64,000 nt of DNA, from positions 186,001 to 250,000 of the forward strand of contig NZ_FQXG01000002.1 of assembly GCF_900129905.1 (NCBI RefSeq). The letters run 5' to 3'. This stretch comes from Ferrimonas marina. Its GTDB lineage: Bacteria; Pseudomonadota; Gammaproteobacteria; Enterobacterales; Shewanellaceae. The position numbers and the translations under genes are program-made. Of the stretch, positions 9,306-17,048 are shown piece after piece. Below the pieces are notes generated by a model. The model was not told the origin of the DNA. It saw nothing but the letters and a program-made list of their open reading frames with translations, and did not search any database. The number at the start of each line of letters is the position of its first letter. Positions within the stretch are counted from its first letter, which is position 1.

Positions 9306-9725
9306 TATTACTCCTAGTTAAGCCGCGGCGCCGCAACGCCGCCATGACAGAGATAATTGGGTCAGGGCGCGGCAAATTCAAGGCAGGAATCGTAAAGATT
9401 TGGTTTCCGTTCAGGGACGAAAAGCCGCCCTGGGGAGGCGGCTTTGATGGGCTTGGTACTGGGAATACCAAACAACGCGTAAATCCAGTATATGCAGCTA
9501 AAGTTTTGCTTCAACCACCATATCTAGTATTTAGGGATCTTTTATTTATATACAAATGACTAAAAGTCATAAGTTTTTTGACTTCGCTTGCTTGAACGAA
9601 AGTGCAATCTTTGTCCATGGCAATTGCCGACACCACCGTCTCAGCTGACTTAACCGCCGTGAAAATGTGTCGTTCCACATACACAGTTACACTTATCAAC
9701 CCACTGTAAACAGTCGCGCTTTGCC
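9306..9725. other. htpX-aspartoacylase intergenic region, partly AT-rich
   Basis: 420 bp without a supported gene. The part at 9479-9720 is clearly more AT-rich than its surroundings and includes a small dyad ATGACT/AGTCAT at 9557-9571 followed by a T run. A 62-aa open frame on the - strand (9511-9699) has no ribosome-binding site I trust and was not called. The rest should contain the htpX promoter. Confidence 0.6.
9421..9445 (-). terminator. terminator-like hairpin between htpX and the aspartoacylase gene
   Basis: Perfect 9-bp stem AAAGCCGCC/GGCGGCTTT with a 7-nt loop, followed on the - strand by TTTTCGT. It lies about 280 bp downstream of the aspartoacylase stop and upstream of htpX, so it would end rightward-originating transcripts. 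Confidence 0.65.
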
Positions 9726-10613
9726 CTATTCACTGGCCGGTATCGTCAGGCACACCTTGTCTGCCAACGAGAACGCGTTGTGAGTGTTGTAGTAGGCGGC
9801 TTCATTGATAAAGTGCGGATAGCCGCTCTCAGTCCCATCAAAGAGCACCTCTTCCCCGCTAAACAGCTGATAAACAGGCTGACCCGGTTTGAGTTCAGTA
9901 AAGTCTTTGCCATCGATATTGGCATGTACCATGCCCAGCGGCTGACCCTGTTGATCCAAAGGCAGACGCAGGGTGTCGCGATAGCGAAAGGCCTCCACCT
10001 CCGCCGGCAGCTCGGGCAGATCGCCAAGGTGTGCCAGGCTAGCGTAATCCAGCACCAGCTCGGTCAGGGTGGCCATCTGCTCCAGGATCTCCGGACGCAA
10101 CACCGACTGGGGCTGCGGACCAACCTCAACCATGACGCCCCGCTTGCCCAGGGTGCAGAGGTAACCCCACTGCTGCGCCGGTTTGATGTCCTCCAGCAGG
10201 ATGACCGCTTCCGGCATCCGAGCCTTAACGAACCCGGCCAGGCGACGATGCCAGGGATCGCTCTCCAGCAAAATCAGAGTGGGACCCATGTTGGAGGTCG
10301 TGTTATGCAAGTCGATCACCAGATCGGTCTTGCTGGCGCCCTTGGGGCCTATTTGGGCGTTGAGAGACTTGGCCAGCAGTGGCTCGTAGTCCCGTGCTTC
10401 GCCGTCGGCCAGCTTATCGAGCTCAAACTGGCGATTGAGATCCTGCTCCAGATAGCGTCGATTCTGCTGATGCGCTTTGGGGTTTGACCAAAGGGTCTGG
10501 ATCGACAGCCCCTCGCGCTGCAGCGGTTGGCGGCGCCAGCGCTTAACCAGTTCAATACCGGAAAACTCGTTGCCGTGGGTTCCCCCCACCACAACCACAG
10601 AAAGCGGTTCCAT
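9726..10613 (-). CDS. Aspartoacylase / N-acyl-amino-acid deacylase (succinylglutamate desuccinylase superfamily)
   Basis: 295-aa zinc hydrolase of the AspA/AstE superfamily, predicted to release carboxylate from N-acylated amino acids such as N-acetylaspartate. The zinc ligands are in GGTHGNE (His13, Glu16) and DLHN (His103). Arg61 in DLNR and the VEVGPQ segment, which should carry the catalytic Glu, are also present. The C-terminal 80 residues form the usual beta-rich capping domain. It resembles vertebrate-type aspartoacylase (ACY-2/ACY-3) more than AstE, and no ast operon is nearby. Probably cytosolic. The true substrate is unknown. Confidence 0.85.
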   Translation of the reverse strand: MEPLSVVVVGGTHGNEFSGIELVKRWRRQPLQREGLSIQTLWSNPKAHQQNRRYLEQDLNRQFELDKLADGEARDYEPLLAKSLNAQIGPKGASKTDLVIDLHNTTSNMGPTLILLESDPWHRRLAGFVKARMPEAVILLEDIKPAQQWGYLCTLGKRGVMVEVGPQPQSVLRPEILEQMATLTELVLDYASLAHLGDLPELPAEVEAFRYRDTLRLPLDQQGQPLGMVHANIDGKDFTELKPGQPVYQLFSGEEVLFDGTESGYPHFINEAAYYNTHNAFSLADKVCLTIPASE

Positions 10614-10735
10614 ATTTACCCCTGTCTCTATCTATTCAGTCACGAAGAATGACTTTTTAAGCACCCAAAGCACAAGAGCCAGGGGTTGCAAGTGACGAAT
10701 ATTAAATCAATCTTTGCGTTTTTTCGATTTTATGC

Positions 10736-10770
10736 TTACCCACAAAATCTGGGATTAAGTCTGTGGATAA
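10736..10770. promoter_or_regulatory. two DnaA-box-like sites in inverted orientation
   Basis: TTACCCACA at 10736-10744 differs from the E. coli DnaA box TTATCCACA at one position. The reverse complement of a perfect box (TGTGGATAA) is at 10762-10770. Both sit in an AT-rich stretch between the divergent aspartoacylase and FemAB-like genes. Binding is not shown; the sites may be chance or may control a promoter. Confidence 0.4.
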
Positions 10771-10904
10771 CTAGGAAAGGTCCGATCCCGCGGGCCTTTG
10801 GGCGCTGTCGCTTTTTTCACCAGCCTGGAAAGAAAGCCCAGGCTAGACCCCTGCGCCACCATGCGTCAGGATAATCCCTACGCAATTCGCACTGGGGCTA
10901 CAGG

Positions 10905-12044
10905 GTGTATACCGCACGCTTTGAAAATGGGATCGACGCCATCCCGCCTGACCACTGGAATGGGCTGTTCAACACGGACTACCCCTTTATCCAACACCGC
11001 TTTCTGCAGGCGTTGGAAACCCACCAGTGCGTGGGCAAAGAGAGTGGCTGGCTGCCTCAGCACCTGATCATTGAGCAGGACGGTTCGCTGGTGGCTGCCC
11101 TGCCCTGCTACGTAAAGCTGCACTCCTACGGTGAATACCTGTTCGATTGGAGTTGGGCCGACGCCTACCACCGTCATGGCCTGGCCTACTACCCCAAGCT
11201 GGTCAGCGCCATCCCCTTTACCCCCAGCTATGGCCCCCGTATTGGCCTGGCAACGAACAGCGACCCCACCACCCTGTACGCGGTGATCGGCGAGGCCCTG
11301 TCGCGGCGGGCCGAGCAACTGGACGCTTCCGGCTATCAGCTGCTGTTTGCTGATGAGCACACCAGCCAGGCCCTGACCGAGCAGGGCTGGTTGCAGCGGC
11401 AGGACCTGCAATACCACTGGCTTAACCCCGGCGACCAGGACTTCGAGCAGTACCTGACCCGGTTTACCGCCCGCAAGCGCAAGAATATCCGTAAGGAGCG
11501 TCAGGGGGTTGCGGCCAGTGCATTGGCGCTGAATCAGCACTACGGCCACGAGATGAGTGAAACCCAGTGGCAGCAGTTCTACCGCTGCTATCAGGCCACC
11601 TACCTGAAGCGCTCCGGCCATGGTGGCTACCTGAGCCTGGCTCTGTTTCAAGCGCTGGGGCGGGAGATGGGGGAGCAGATGGTGTTGTTCACGGCGGAGC
11701 AGCAGGGGCAGATCCAGGCCGCGGCGCTGTGCTTCTTTGACTCAGGCTGCCTCTACGGTCGCTACTGGGGCAGCCTGATTGACCTGCCGGGACTACACTT
11801 TGAGCTTTGCTACTATCAGGGCATTGAGTTTTGCCTGCGCCAGGGGCTGCAACGGTTCGACCCGGGTGCCCAGGGGCAACACAAGATCAGTCGTGGCTTT
11901 GAACCGGTGACGGTGTGGGGCAACTGCGTGTTGATGCAACCGGCGTTTCAGCAGGCCATCGAGGCATTTTGCCAGGAGGAGGAGGAGGCGGTCAGGGAGT
12001 TGCGTCAGGCGCTGCGTGAACAGCTGCCCTTTCGCCAGGGCTAG
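10905..12044 (+). CDS. FemAB-like / GNAT-fold protein (DUF482-type)
   Basis: 379-aa protein whose sequence (SYGEYLFDWSWADAYHR, FTPSYGPRIG, the KRKNIRKER segment, YLKRSGHGGYL, and CYYQGIEFCLRQGLQRFDPGAQGQHKISRGFEP) matches the family called 'peptidogalycan biosynthesis' or FemAB-like (Pfam 04339). Members have an acyltransferase fold; the substrate is unestablished. I used the GTG at 10905 because MYTARFENGIDAIPPDHWN fits the family's start, but no clear ribosome-binding site precedes it. It converges on the methyltransferase gene: the two stop codons overlap in a single CTAG. Confidence 0.75.
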   Translation: MYTARFENGIDAIPPDHWNGLFNTDYPFIQHRFLQALETHQCVGKESGWLPQHLIIEQDGSLVAALPCYVKLHSYGEYLFDWSWADAYHRHGLAYYPKLVSAIPFTPSYGPRIGLATNSDPTTLYAVIGEALSRRAEQLDASGYQLLFADEHTSQALTEQGWLQRQDLQYHWLNPGDQDFEQYLTRFTARKRKNIRKERQGVAASALALNQHYGHEMSETQWQQFYRCYQATYLKRSGHGGYLSLALFQALGREMGEQMVLFTAEQQGQIQAAALCFFDSGCLYGRYWGSLIDLPGLHFELCYYQGIEFCLRQGLQRFDPGAQGQHKISRGFEPVTVWGNCVLMQPAFQQAIEAFCQEEEEAVRELRQALREQLPFRQG

Positions 12045-12634
12045 CCCCGTTGCCAGCAGAGGATCTGGTTGTTGGCTGGCATGGGGTGGCGCGCCTGCAT
12101 AGACAGCCCCGCCTGCTGCGCCAGTCGGTCCACGGCTTGCCAGTCGCGTATGCCCATACTCGGGTCGCGCTGCTTTAGCCAGAGATCGAACTGGGCATTG
12201 GATTCCGCGGTGAAGCGGCCATCGTCGTTAAAGGGGCCATAGAGGCACAAGGTGGCCTGCTCAGACAGGTAACGCGGCAGGTGGGCAAACATCAACTCCA
12301 CCACCGCCCAGGGCATGATGTGGCAGGTATTGGCGCTGAACACCCCATCCGCAGGCATCAGCGACCACTCGGGTTGCGCCACGTCCACGGCCTGAGGCGG
12401 CGCCAGATTGGCGCTGGGGTGGGCCTGATGCCACAGGCTGATGTCGCTCAAACGCTCGGGCAGGTCCGTGGCCTGCCAGGTCAGCCACGGCATCTTCGGT
12501 GCCAGGTAGACACTATGCTGACCGGTACCCGCCCCCAACTCCAGCACCCGGCTGCAATCGGCAAAGGCTGGCACCAGCACCTCGGCGATGGCGGCCCGGT
12601 TGTTCTCGCAGGCCTGGGAGAATGGCAGGGTCAA
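12041..12634 (-). CDS. DUF938 SAM-dependent methyltransferase
   Basis: 197-aa class I methyltransferase-fold protein. VLELGAGTGQHS (residues 30-41) is the SAM-binding motif I, and the FSANTCHIMPW and LYGPFNDDGRFTAESN segments are typical of the DUF938 family. The biological substrate of DUF938 is unknown to me. The ATG overlaps the stop of the upstream DUF368 gene by 4 nt (ATGA), so the two are translationally coupled. This suggests, but does not prove, a link to the envelope lipid cycle. Confidence 0.87.
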   Translation of the reverse strand: MTLPFSQACENNRAAIAEVLVPAFADCSRVLELGAGTGQHSVYLAPKMPWLTWQATDLPERLSDISLWHQAHPSANLAPPQAVDVAQPEWSLMPADGVFSANTCHIMPWAVVELMFAHLPRYLSEQATLCLYGPFNDDGRFTAESNAQFDLWLKQRDPSMGIRDWQAVDRLAQQAGLSMQARHPMPANNQILCWQRG

Positions 12635-13578
12635 GATTGGGCCTGCTGTGGGTCAGCGTCCTGGGTCTGGCCGGCATAACGCTCCAGCCCCCACACCAGC
12701 AGAACGCCCAAGGCCATCGCCGCAATCGCCAGCAACAGCTGTGGATCCTGGCCGGTTACCGACTCATAGCCCCAGGGGGTCAATGCCCGCTCGGTCACCG
12801 CCACCTCTTCGCCACTGGAGTTGATTCGAGTGCTCAGTGCCACCTTCCAGGGCCAGACCTTATTGAGAGTGCCCAGCATCAAGCCACATAGGAAAGAGAG
12901 GGTGTGGCTGCGAAAGCGTTTTAACAGGTAGGAGAGCAGGTGGGAGAAAGTGAGTAGTCCCAACACACAGCCACAGGCAAACAGCGCCAGGGTGCCGATC
13001 TCCAACCCTTTGATGGCGCCGATCACCGGGGTATAGAGCCCCAGCAATAACAGGATGAAGCTGCCGGAGATCCCCGGCAGTATCATGGCGCAGATGGCCA
13101 GCATGCCACCCAGTACCAGGTTCCAGCCGCTGGCATCCAGGGTCAGGGGGTGACTGACGGTGAGCAACCAGGCCAGCAGGAACCCCACCAGCGCTGAACT
13201 GGCACTGGCCAGGTTGTGCTGCGGCACCTGCTTGGCGATGTGTACCAGCGAGATGGTGATCAAGCCGAAGAAGAAGCTCCACAGAGGCACCGGGTGGGCC
13301 ACCAGCAGGTAGGAGATCAGCTTGGCCAAGGAGAGAATGCTGACGGCGATGCCGCCAAACAGCGTAAGCAGAAAGGCGCCATCGATGTGTTGCCAGGCGG
13401 CGCGCGCTCCCTGCTTGCGGGCCAGACCAATCAGGCTGGGATTGATACGACGGATACTTTCCAGCAGCCGGTCGTAGATGCCACTGATAAAGGCGATGGT
13501 GCCACCGGAGACACCAGGCACCACGTCCGCAGCGCCCATGGCCATGCCTTTGAAAAAGGTCGAAAGCTCAATTTTCAT
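12631..13578 (-). CDS. DUF368 membrane protein, PopT-type undecaprenyl-phosphate transporter
   Basis: 315-aa polytopic inner-membrane protein with roughly eight hydrophobic segments. The N-terminal motif GMAMGAADVVPGVSGGTIAF and its internal echo ILPGISGSFILLLLGLY are the DUF368 signature repeats. DUF368 proteins (PopT in Vibrio cholerae) have been reported to recycle undecaprenyl phosphate across the inner membrane, with importance at alkaline pH. Assignment here is by family. It is the first gene of a two-gene operon with the DUF938 methyltransferase. Confidence 0.88.
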   Translation of the reverse strand: MKIELSTFFKGMAMGAADVVPGVSGGTIAFISGIYDRLLESIRRINPSLIGLARKQGARAAWQHIDGAFLLTLFGGIAVSILSLAKLISYLLVAHPVPLWSFFFGLITISLVHIAKQVPQHNLASASSALVGFLLAWLLTVSHPLTLDASGWNLVLGGMLAICAMILPGISGSFILLLLGLYTPVIGAIKGLEIGTLALFACGCVLGLLTFSHLLSYLLKRFRSHTLSFLCGLMLGTLNKVWPWKVALSTRINSSGEEVAVTERALTPWGYESVTGQDPQLLLAIAAMALGVLLVWGLERYAGQTQDADPQQAQS

Positions 13579-13770
13579 CTTTCGAATTCAAATCCCTAAG
13601 TAGTATTGCCGGCAGTATAACGGGTTTGATGGGGGTTCACACGGACGAGCAGGGCCCCGGTTGTGACCCTCATCACGCTGGCGCGGACGAACGGTGAGAG
13701 ACTGCACAGTTTCACCTGTGCGTCTAACAAATCACAGGACAGCGACCCGGGCAATGAGTAATCTATAGCC

Positions 13771-13873
13771 ATTCGCCATCGAGCCGACTCTTTTAGGGGA
13801 AGGGGGCGGTAAAACGACAACAAGGGCGAAATCCTACTCGGCCGCTGAACTTCAGTTTAGCGGCCTTTTTGTT
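13771..13873 (+). ncRNA. structured RNA element with terminator, copy 1
   Basis: An outer stem TTCGCC/GGCGAA (13772-13777 with 13825-13830) encloses an inner hairpin: CCG/CGG, then CTCTTT/AAGGGG around the loop TAGGGG, then an A/C-rich linker. An intrinsic terminator follows (13840-13866 plus T run). Copy 2 has the same architecture. The differences in the inner stem replace G-U by A-U pairs, so pairing is kept. It could be a small RNA or a riboswitch-like leader. I do not recognise a known class. Confidence 0.55.
13840..13873 (+). terminator. terminator of RNA element copy 1
   Basis: GGCCGCT and AGCGGCC form a stem with an imperfect loop region, followed by TTTTTG. Confidence 0.85.
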
Positions 13874-13976
13874 GCCTGGCCGCCGGGTCTGTGATCGCCA
13901 CGATGTTCCTGGCCAGCTTGTTGGCAGGCTCACACCCCGCCCCAGCCACAGTGAAGTCGACCACAAAAGCACCATC

Positions 13977-14075
13977 ATGAAAAAGAATCATCGGACTTTT
14001 GCCGCCAAATTGGATAGTCTGTTCCCATTCGCCCCACCGGCTTCTTTTAGGGGAAAGAGACGGTACAACCCATAA
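13977..14075 (+). CDS. possible 32-aa peptide overlapping RNA element copy 2
   Basis: An ATG at 13977 opens a frame of 32 codons, MKKNHRTFAAKLDSLFPFAP and onward to SFRGKRRYNP, ending at the TAA at 14073-14075. It is basic and has no hydrophobic segment. There is no strong ribosome-binding site. Copy 1 keeps the codons for SFRG in the same register but has a stop just upstream and no start, so the conservation is better explained by RNA structure. It could still be a leader peptide. Confidence 0.25.
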   Translation: MKKNHRTFAAKLDSLFPFAPPASFRGKRRYNP

Positions 14076-14133
14076 CTAAGGCGAAAGCACACTTGGCCGC
14101 TGACCATTAGGTACAGCGGCCGTTTTGTTTTTA
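14027..14133 (+). ncRNA. structured RNA element with terminator, copy 2
   Basis: Second copy, 256 bp downstream of the first. The outer stem TTCGCC/GGCGAA, the inner stem ACCG/CGGT, then TTCTTT/AAAGAG closed by the same TAGGGG loop, and a linker with ACAAC are all in the same order. The terminator stem GGCCGCTG/CAGCGGCC with TTTTG lies 34 bp before the MAPEG start. This position upstream of a gene would suit attenuation; two copies in a row would suit tandem small RNAs or a tandem switch. Confidence 0.55.
14095..14133 (+). terminator. terminator of RNA element copy 2, upstream of the MAPEG gene
   Basis: Eight-bp stem GGCCGCTG/CAGCGGCC with an 11-nt loop, followed by GTTTTGTTTTT. Confidence 0.85.
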
Positions 14134-14167
14134 CACTTTGGGTTTCCGCTCTTGTTGAGGCGACATC

Positions 14168-14548
14168 ATGGCCTACCTGGTGTTGATTGCCCTGGCATTG
14201 ATCCCCTACCTATTGGCGGGCCTGGGGGGCTGGTACAAGCTTCGCCACCTGGGCAACATCGATACCCGCCACCCCCGTCAGCAGGATGCGCAACTCAGTG
14301 GTACCGCGCATCGAATCACATCGGCCCAACGCAATGCCTGGGAAGCCTTGGGCTTCTTCTCCGCCGGCCTGCTGGCCAGTCAACTGCGTGGTGCCCCACT
14401 AGAAGCCCTGGCGCTGCCGTCGCTGCTGTTCCTGCTGACCCGACTGGCACATCCGCTGTTTTACATCGGCGACCGGCCGACGCTGCGCTCTGCCACCGTG
14501 GTGTTTGGCCTCTTTGTTGGCCTCTACCTGGCCCTACTGGCTGGTTGA
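14168..14548 (+). CDS. MAPEG family membrane protein
   Basis: 126-aa inner-membrane protein with four hydrophobic segments. The central AQRNAWEALGFFSAGLLAS resembles the helix with the conserved Glu and Phe of MAPEG (membrane-associated eicosanoid/glutathione) proteins. Bacterial members sometimes have glutathione-transferase activity, but most are uncharacterised. GAGG 8 nt upstream supports the ATG at 14168. Its 3' end overlaps the convergent hypothetical gene by 15 bp. Expression is probably influenced by the terminator just upstream. Confidence 0.82.
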   Translation: MAYLVLIALALIPYLLAGLGGWYKLRHLGNIDTRHPRQQDAQLSGTAHRITSAQRNAWEALGFFSAGLLASQLRGAPLEALALPSLLFLLTRLAHPLFYIGDRPTLRSATVVFGLFVGLYLALLAG

Positions 14549-14968
14549 GTTGGTCTTGAGCTGAGCCCGGATCGCCGTTTCCCCCTGGGCCAGCCAGTCG
14601 AGGGCATCGACTTTGCGATCAAACAACTGAACCTTCTTGTCGGGGTAGCGCATCAGGTTAAGCGCCACCGCCGAGTCATGGGCGAAACGACTGGCGGCGT
14701 TGGGGGTATAGATGGCAACGCGTTCCTGCAAGGCGGGATCGCCAATCTCCATGCTGGCCTCGAAACTGTAGGAGAAGGGCTGCTCGCAGTTGACCAGCAA
14801 CACGTAGGGCTGCTCCCTCAGCGCCGGCCAGAAGGCGTTGACCTCCCGGCACTGCTCGGCGCTGATCTCCAGCCCCTCGTCCACCAAAAGCTCAAAGCGG
14901 AAATCGCTCCACTGCAGGATGTTGCAAAACGACAGCCGAAACTGACGCAGGGGGAATTCAGCGTCCAT
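14534..14968 (-). CDS. conserved hypothetical protein (144 aa)
   Basis: I start at the ATG at 14968 (MDAEFPLRQFRLSFCN); an in-frame ATG at 15001 would add 11 residues, and neither has a strong ribosome-binding site. The alpha/beta pattern (RFELLVDEGLEISAEQ, PYVLLVNCEQPFSYSFEAS, RVAIYTPN) is reminiscent of STAS/SpoIIAA-like proteins found in marine gammaproteobacteria, without a catalytic motif. Soluble, function unknown. It lies downstream of the recCBD genes on the same strand but 65 bp past the recD stop. Confidence 0.6.
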   Translation of the reverse strand: MDAEFPLRQFRLSFCNILQWSDFRFELLVDEGLEISAEQCREVNAFWPALREQPYVLLVNCEQPFSYSFEASMEIGDPALQERVAIYTPNAASRFAHDSAVALNLMRYPDKKVQLFDRKVDALDWLAQGETAIRAQLKTNSTSQ

Positions 14969-15032
14969 GCCTACTCTCACTTCACCTTTCAACTCATCCA
15001 ATGTAGCGCAACGTTCTGAGAAGAAACAGCTT

Positions 15033-17048
15033 TTAACTCAATCCCAGGCGTTGGGTCAGACCACTGGTCCTGTGGGTCTGTCGGCTAACCGCCTCCGCCA
15101 GCAGGCTGGGCTGGGGCGCCACCAGGGTAAACCAGTCCCGGGCCCGGGTGATGCCGGTATACACCAGTTCCCGGGTCAGCACCGGACTGCCGTGCTCCGG
15201 CAACACCATCACGGTGTGGGCAAACTCACTGCCCTGGGATTTGTGCACTGTCATGGCGTAGACGGTCTCCACCGCGGTCAGGCGGGAAGGCAGCACCCGC
15301 TTCAGACTGCCATCGGCCAGCGGGAACACCACCCTCAGCAGTGATTGCCCCTCCACCTCGAACGGCAGACAGAGGCCGATATCGCCGTTCATCAGGCCCA
15401 GGCTGTAATCGTTGCGCATCATCATCACCGGGCGGCCGGCATACCATCCCTCGGTGCTGTCGATCAGCCCCGCCTGGGCCAGCCACTGGGCCACCTGAGT
15501 GTTAAGGCCAGACACGCCCCAGTCACCGTCACGCAGGGCACAGAGCAACTGAAAGCGGCCAAAGGCATCAAGCACCTTGCGGCACCAGGCGTCGCTGTCC
15601 TGACCGGCCCCGGCCTTAACCAGCTCAAGATAGCCCCGATAGCCCCAGGGTTGAGTCTGCGCCTCCCCTTTGGCCTGCAGGTGGCACTGCTGGCCATCCA
15701 GCACCAGCGCCTTAAGCGCTTGGTCGCTGCGCTGCTTGGGTTGCAGCCAGCCGATGTCACCAAAGCCCTGTCGCCATACCTGACGTACCCGGCCCATGTC
15801 GCCGGCATTGACCGCGAAGGCCAGCTGGCCGATACCGGACTGGGCATCAAAGCGATGGCTCTTGGCCAGCATCACGATCTGTTGCTCCAGGTCGCTGCCA
15901 GGGCCCTGGTACGCCTCCGGGTCGAAGCCGGTGGCACGATAGATAAAACCACGAGTATCCGCCTGGTAACGGGGCTGGCCCGCGTGCAGGCAGAGATCCC
16001 CCAGCACCGCCCCCGCCTCGACCGAGGCCAGCTGGTCCTTGTCTCCCAGCAGGATCAAGCGGGCATGGGCCGGCACCGCCTCCAGCAGGGCGGTCATCAT
16101 CTCGAGATCGACCATGGAGGCTTCATCCACCACCAGCAGATCCAGGTGTAGCGGGTTGCCAGCGTGATGGCGGAAATGGCGGGTATCGGGCCGGGCGCCG
16201 AGCAACCTGTGCAGGGTGCCCGCTTCGGCGGGGATCAGCGCCCCCACCTCCGCCGGGATCTCCGCTACGGTACCGGCACGAATGCCCGCCAGGGTGCCGG
16301 CCAAAGACTCCGACAACCGCGCCGCGGCCTTACCCGTGGGGGCGGCCAGTTCAATGCGCAGGCCCCGTTCGTTACCGGACTCCAGCGCCAGTGACTGCAG
16401 CAGCGCCAGCAGGCGCACCACGGTGGTGGTTTTGCCGGTGCCGGGCCCACCGGAGATCACGGTCACGCCACTGCGGGCCGCCAGGGCCGCAGCGATGCTC
16501 TGCCAATGCGGGGTTCTGCCGGCGCGCTCCTCCGCATCCTTGAGTGGATCAAACAGGGTGGCCAAGCGCTGAGGCAGATCTTCCGGCAGCGTGAACTCCT
16601 GCGCCACCTTGAGGGCGAGGATATCGGCAATGCGTCCCTCGTACTGGTAATAGCGTCGCAGGTAGAGGCGCTCGCCGGACAGCACCAGTGGCGCGCTGCC
16701 CTCGCCGTCGGCATCCACCACGGCGCTCGCCGCCAGCTGTGCCTTCAGCTCTTCCAGGTGCCAGGCTGACAGCCACTGGCCCGGCCGGCTTGGTGCCTCC
16801 CACTCCCGGCCCGGGGGTGGCAGCGCCAGCAGCGGCTCAGGCTCGGCCAGCAGGCCAGCCAGATCCAGACAGATATGGCCACGGCCCAGTTGATGACTAG
16901 CCAGGGCCGCGCACAGCAGCACCGGCTGCGGGGTGTCCGGCGCCTCGGTTTGCAGCAACTGGGCGAAGGCCAGATCCAGCGCCCGCAGCCAGCGAAGCTC
17001 AACGTATTGTTCCAGTTGCGCCAGTGGCGAGGTCATCTCAGCCTGCAT
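15033..17048 (-). CDS. recD: Exodeoxyribonuclease V subunit alpha (RecD)
   Basis: 671-aa SF1 5'-3' helicase of RecBCD (E. coli 608 aa). Walker A GGPGTGKTTT is at 200-209. DEASMVDLEMM is the Walker B region, followed by LLGDKDQL. The C-terminal VYAMTVHKSQGSEF and VYTGITRAR are motifs V/VI. The N-terminal 100 residues form the RecB-interacting domain. The ATG at 17048 overlaps the recB stop by 11 nt, so translation is coupled; an alternative start is the ATG at 17036. Confidence 0.97.
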   Translation of the reverse strand: MQAEMTSPLAQLEQYVELRWLRALDLAFAQLLQTEAPDTPQPVLLCAALASHQLGRGHICLDLAGLLAEPEPLLALPPPGREWEAPSRPGQWLSAWHLEELKAQLAASAVVDADGEGSAPLVLSGERLYLRRYYQYEGRIADILALKVAQEFTLPEDLPQRLATLFDPLKDAEERAGRTPHWQSIAAALAARSGVTVISGGPGTGKTTTVVRLLALLQSLALESGNERGLRIELAAPTGKAAARLSESLAGTLAGIRAGTVAEIPAEVGALIPAEAGTLHRLLGARPDTRHFRHHAGNPLHLDLLVVDEASMVDLEMMTALLEAVPAHARLILLGDKDQLASVEAGAVLGDLCLHAGQPRYQADTRGFIYRATGFDPEAYQGPGSDLEQQIVMLAKSHRFDAQSGIGQLAFAVNAGDMGRVRQVWRQGFGDIGWLQPKQRSDQALKALVLDGQQCHLQAKGEAQTQPWGYRGYLELVKAGAGQDSDAWCRKVLDAFGRFQLLCALRDGDWGVSGLNTQVAQWLAQAGLIDSTEGWYAGRPVMMMRNDYSLGLMNGDIGLCLPFEVEGQSLLRVVFPLADGSLKRVLPSRLTAVETVYAMTVHKSQGSEFAHTVMVLPEHGSPVLTRELVYTGITRARDWFTLVAPQPSLLAEAVSRQTHRTSGLTQRLGLS

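Larger units (their letters stand above)
13579..14167. other. popT-MAPEG intergenic region holding two structured RNA elements
   Basis: 589 bp. It contains the promoter region of the leftward DUF368 gene, two diverged copies of a structured element (13771-13873 and 14027-14133) and a 32-codon frame overlapping the second copy. I see no tRNA and no longer gene. Confidence 0.7.

Noticed and set aside
9511-9699. 62-codon - strand frame in the AT-rich gap
   Set aside because: No clear ribosome-binding site and no recognisable motif; it could be chance in AT-rich DNA.
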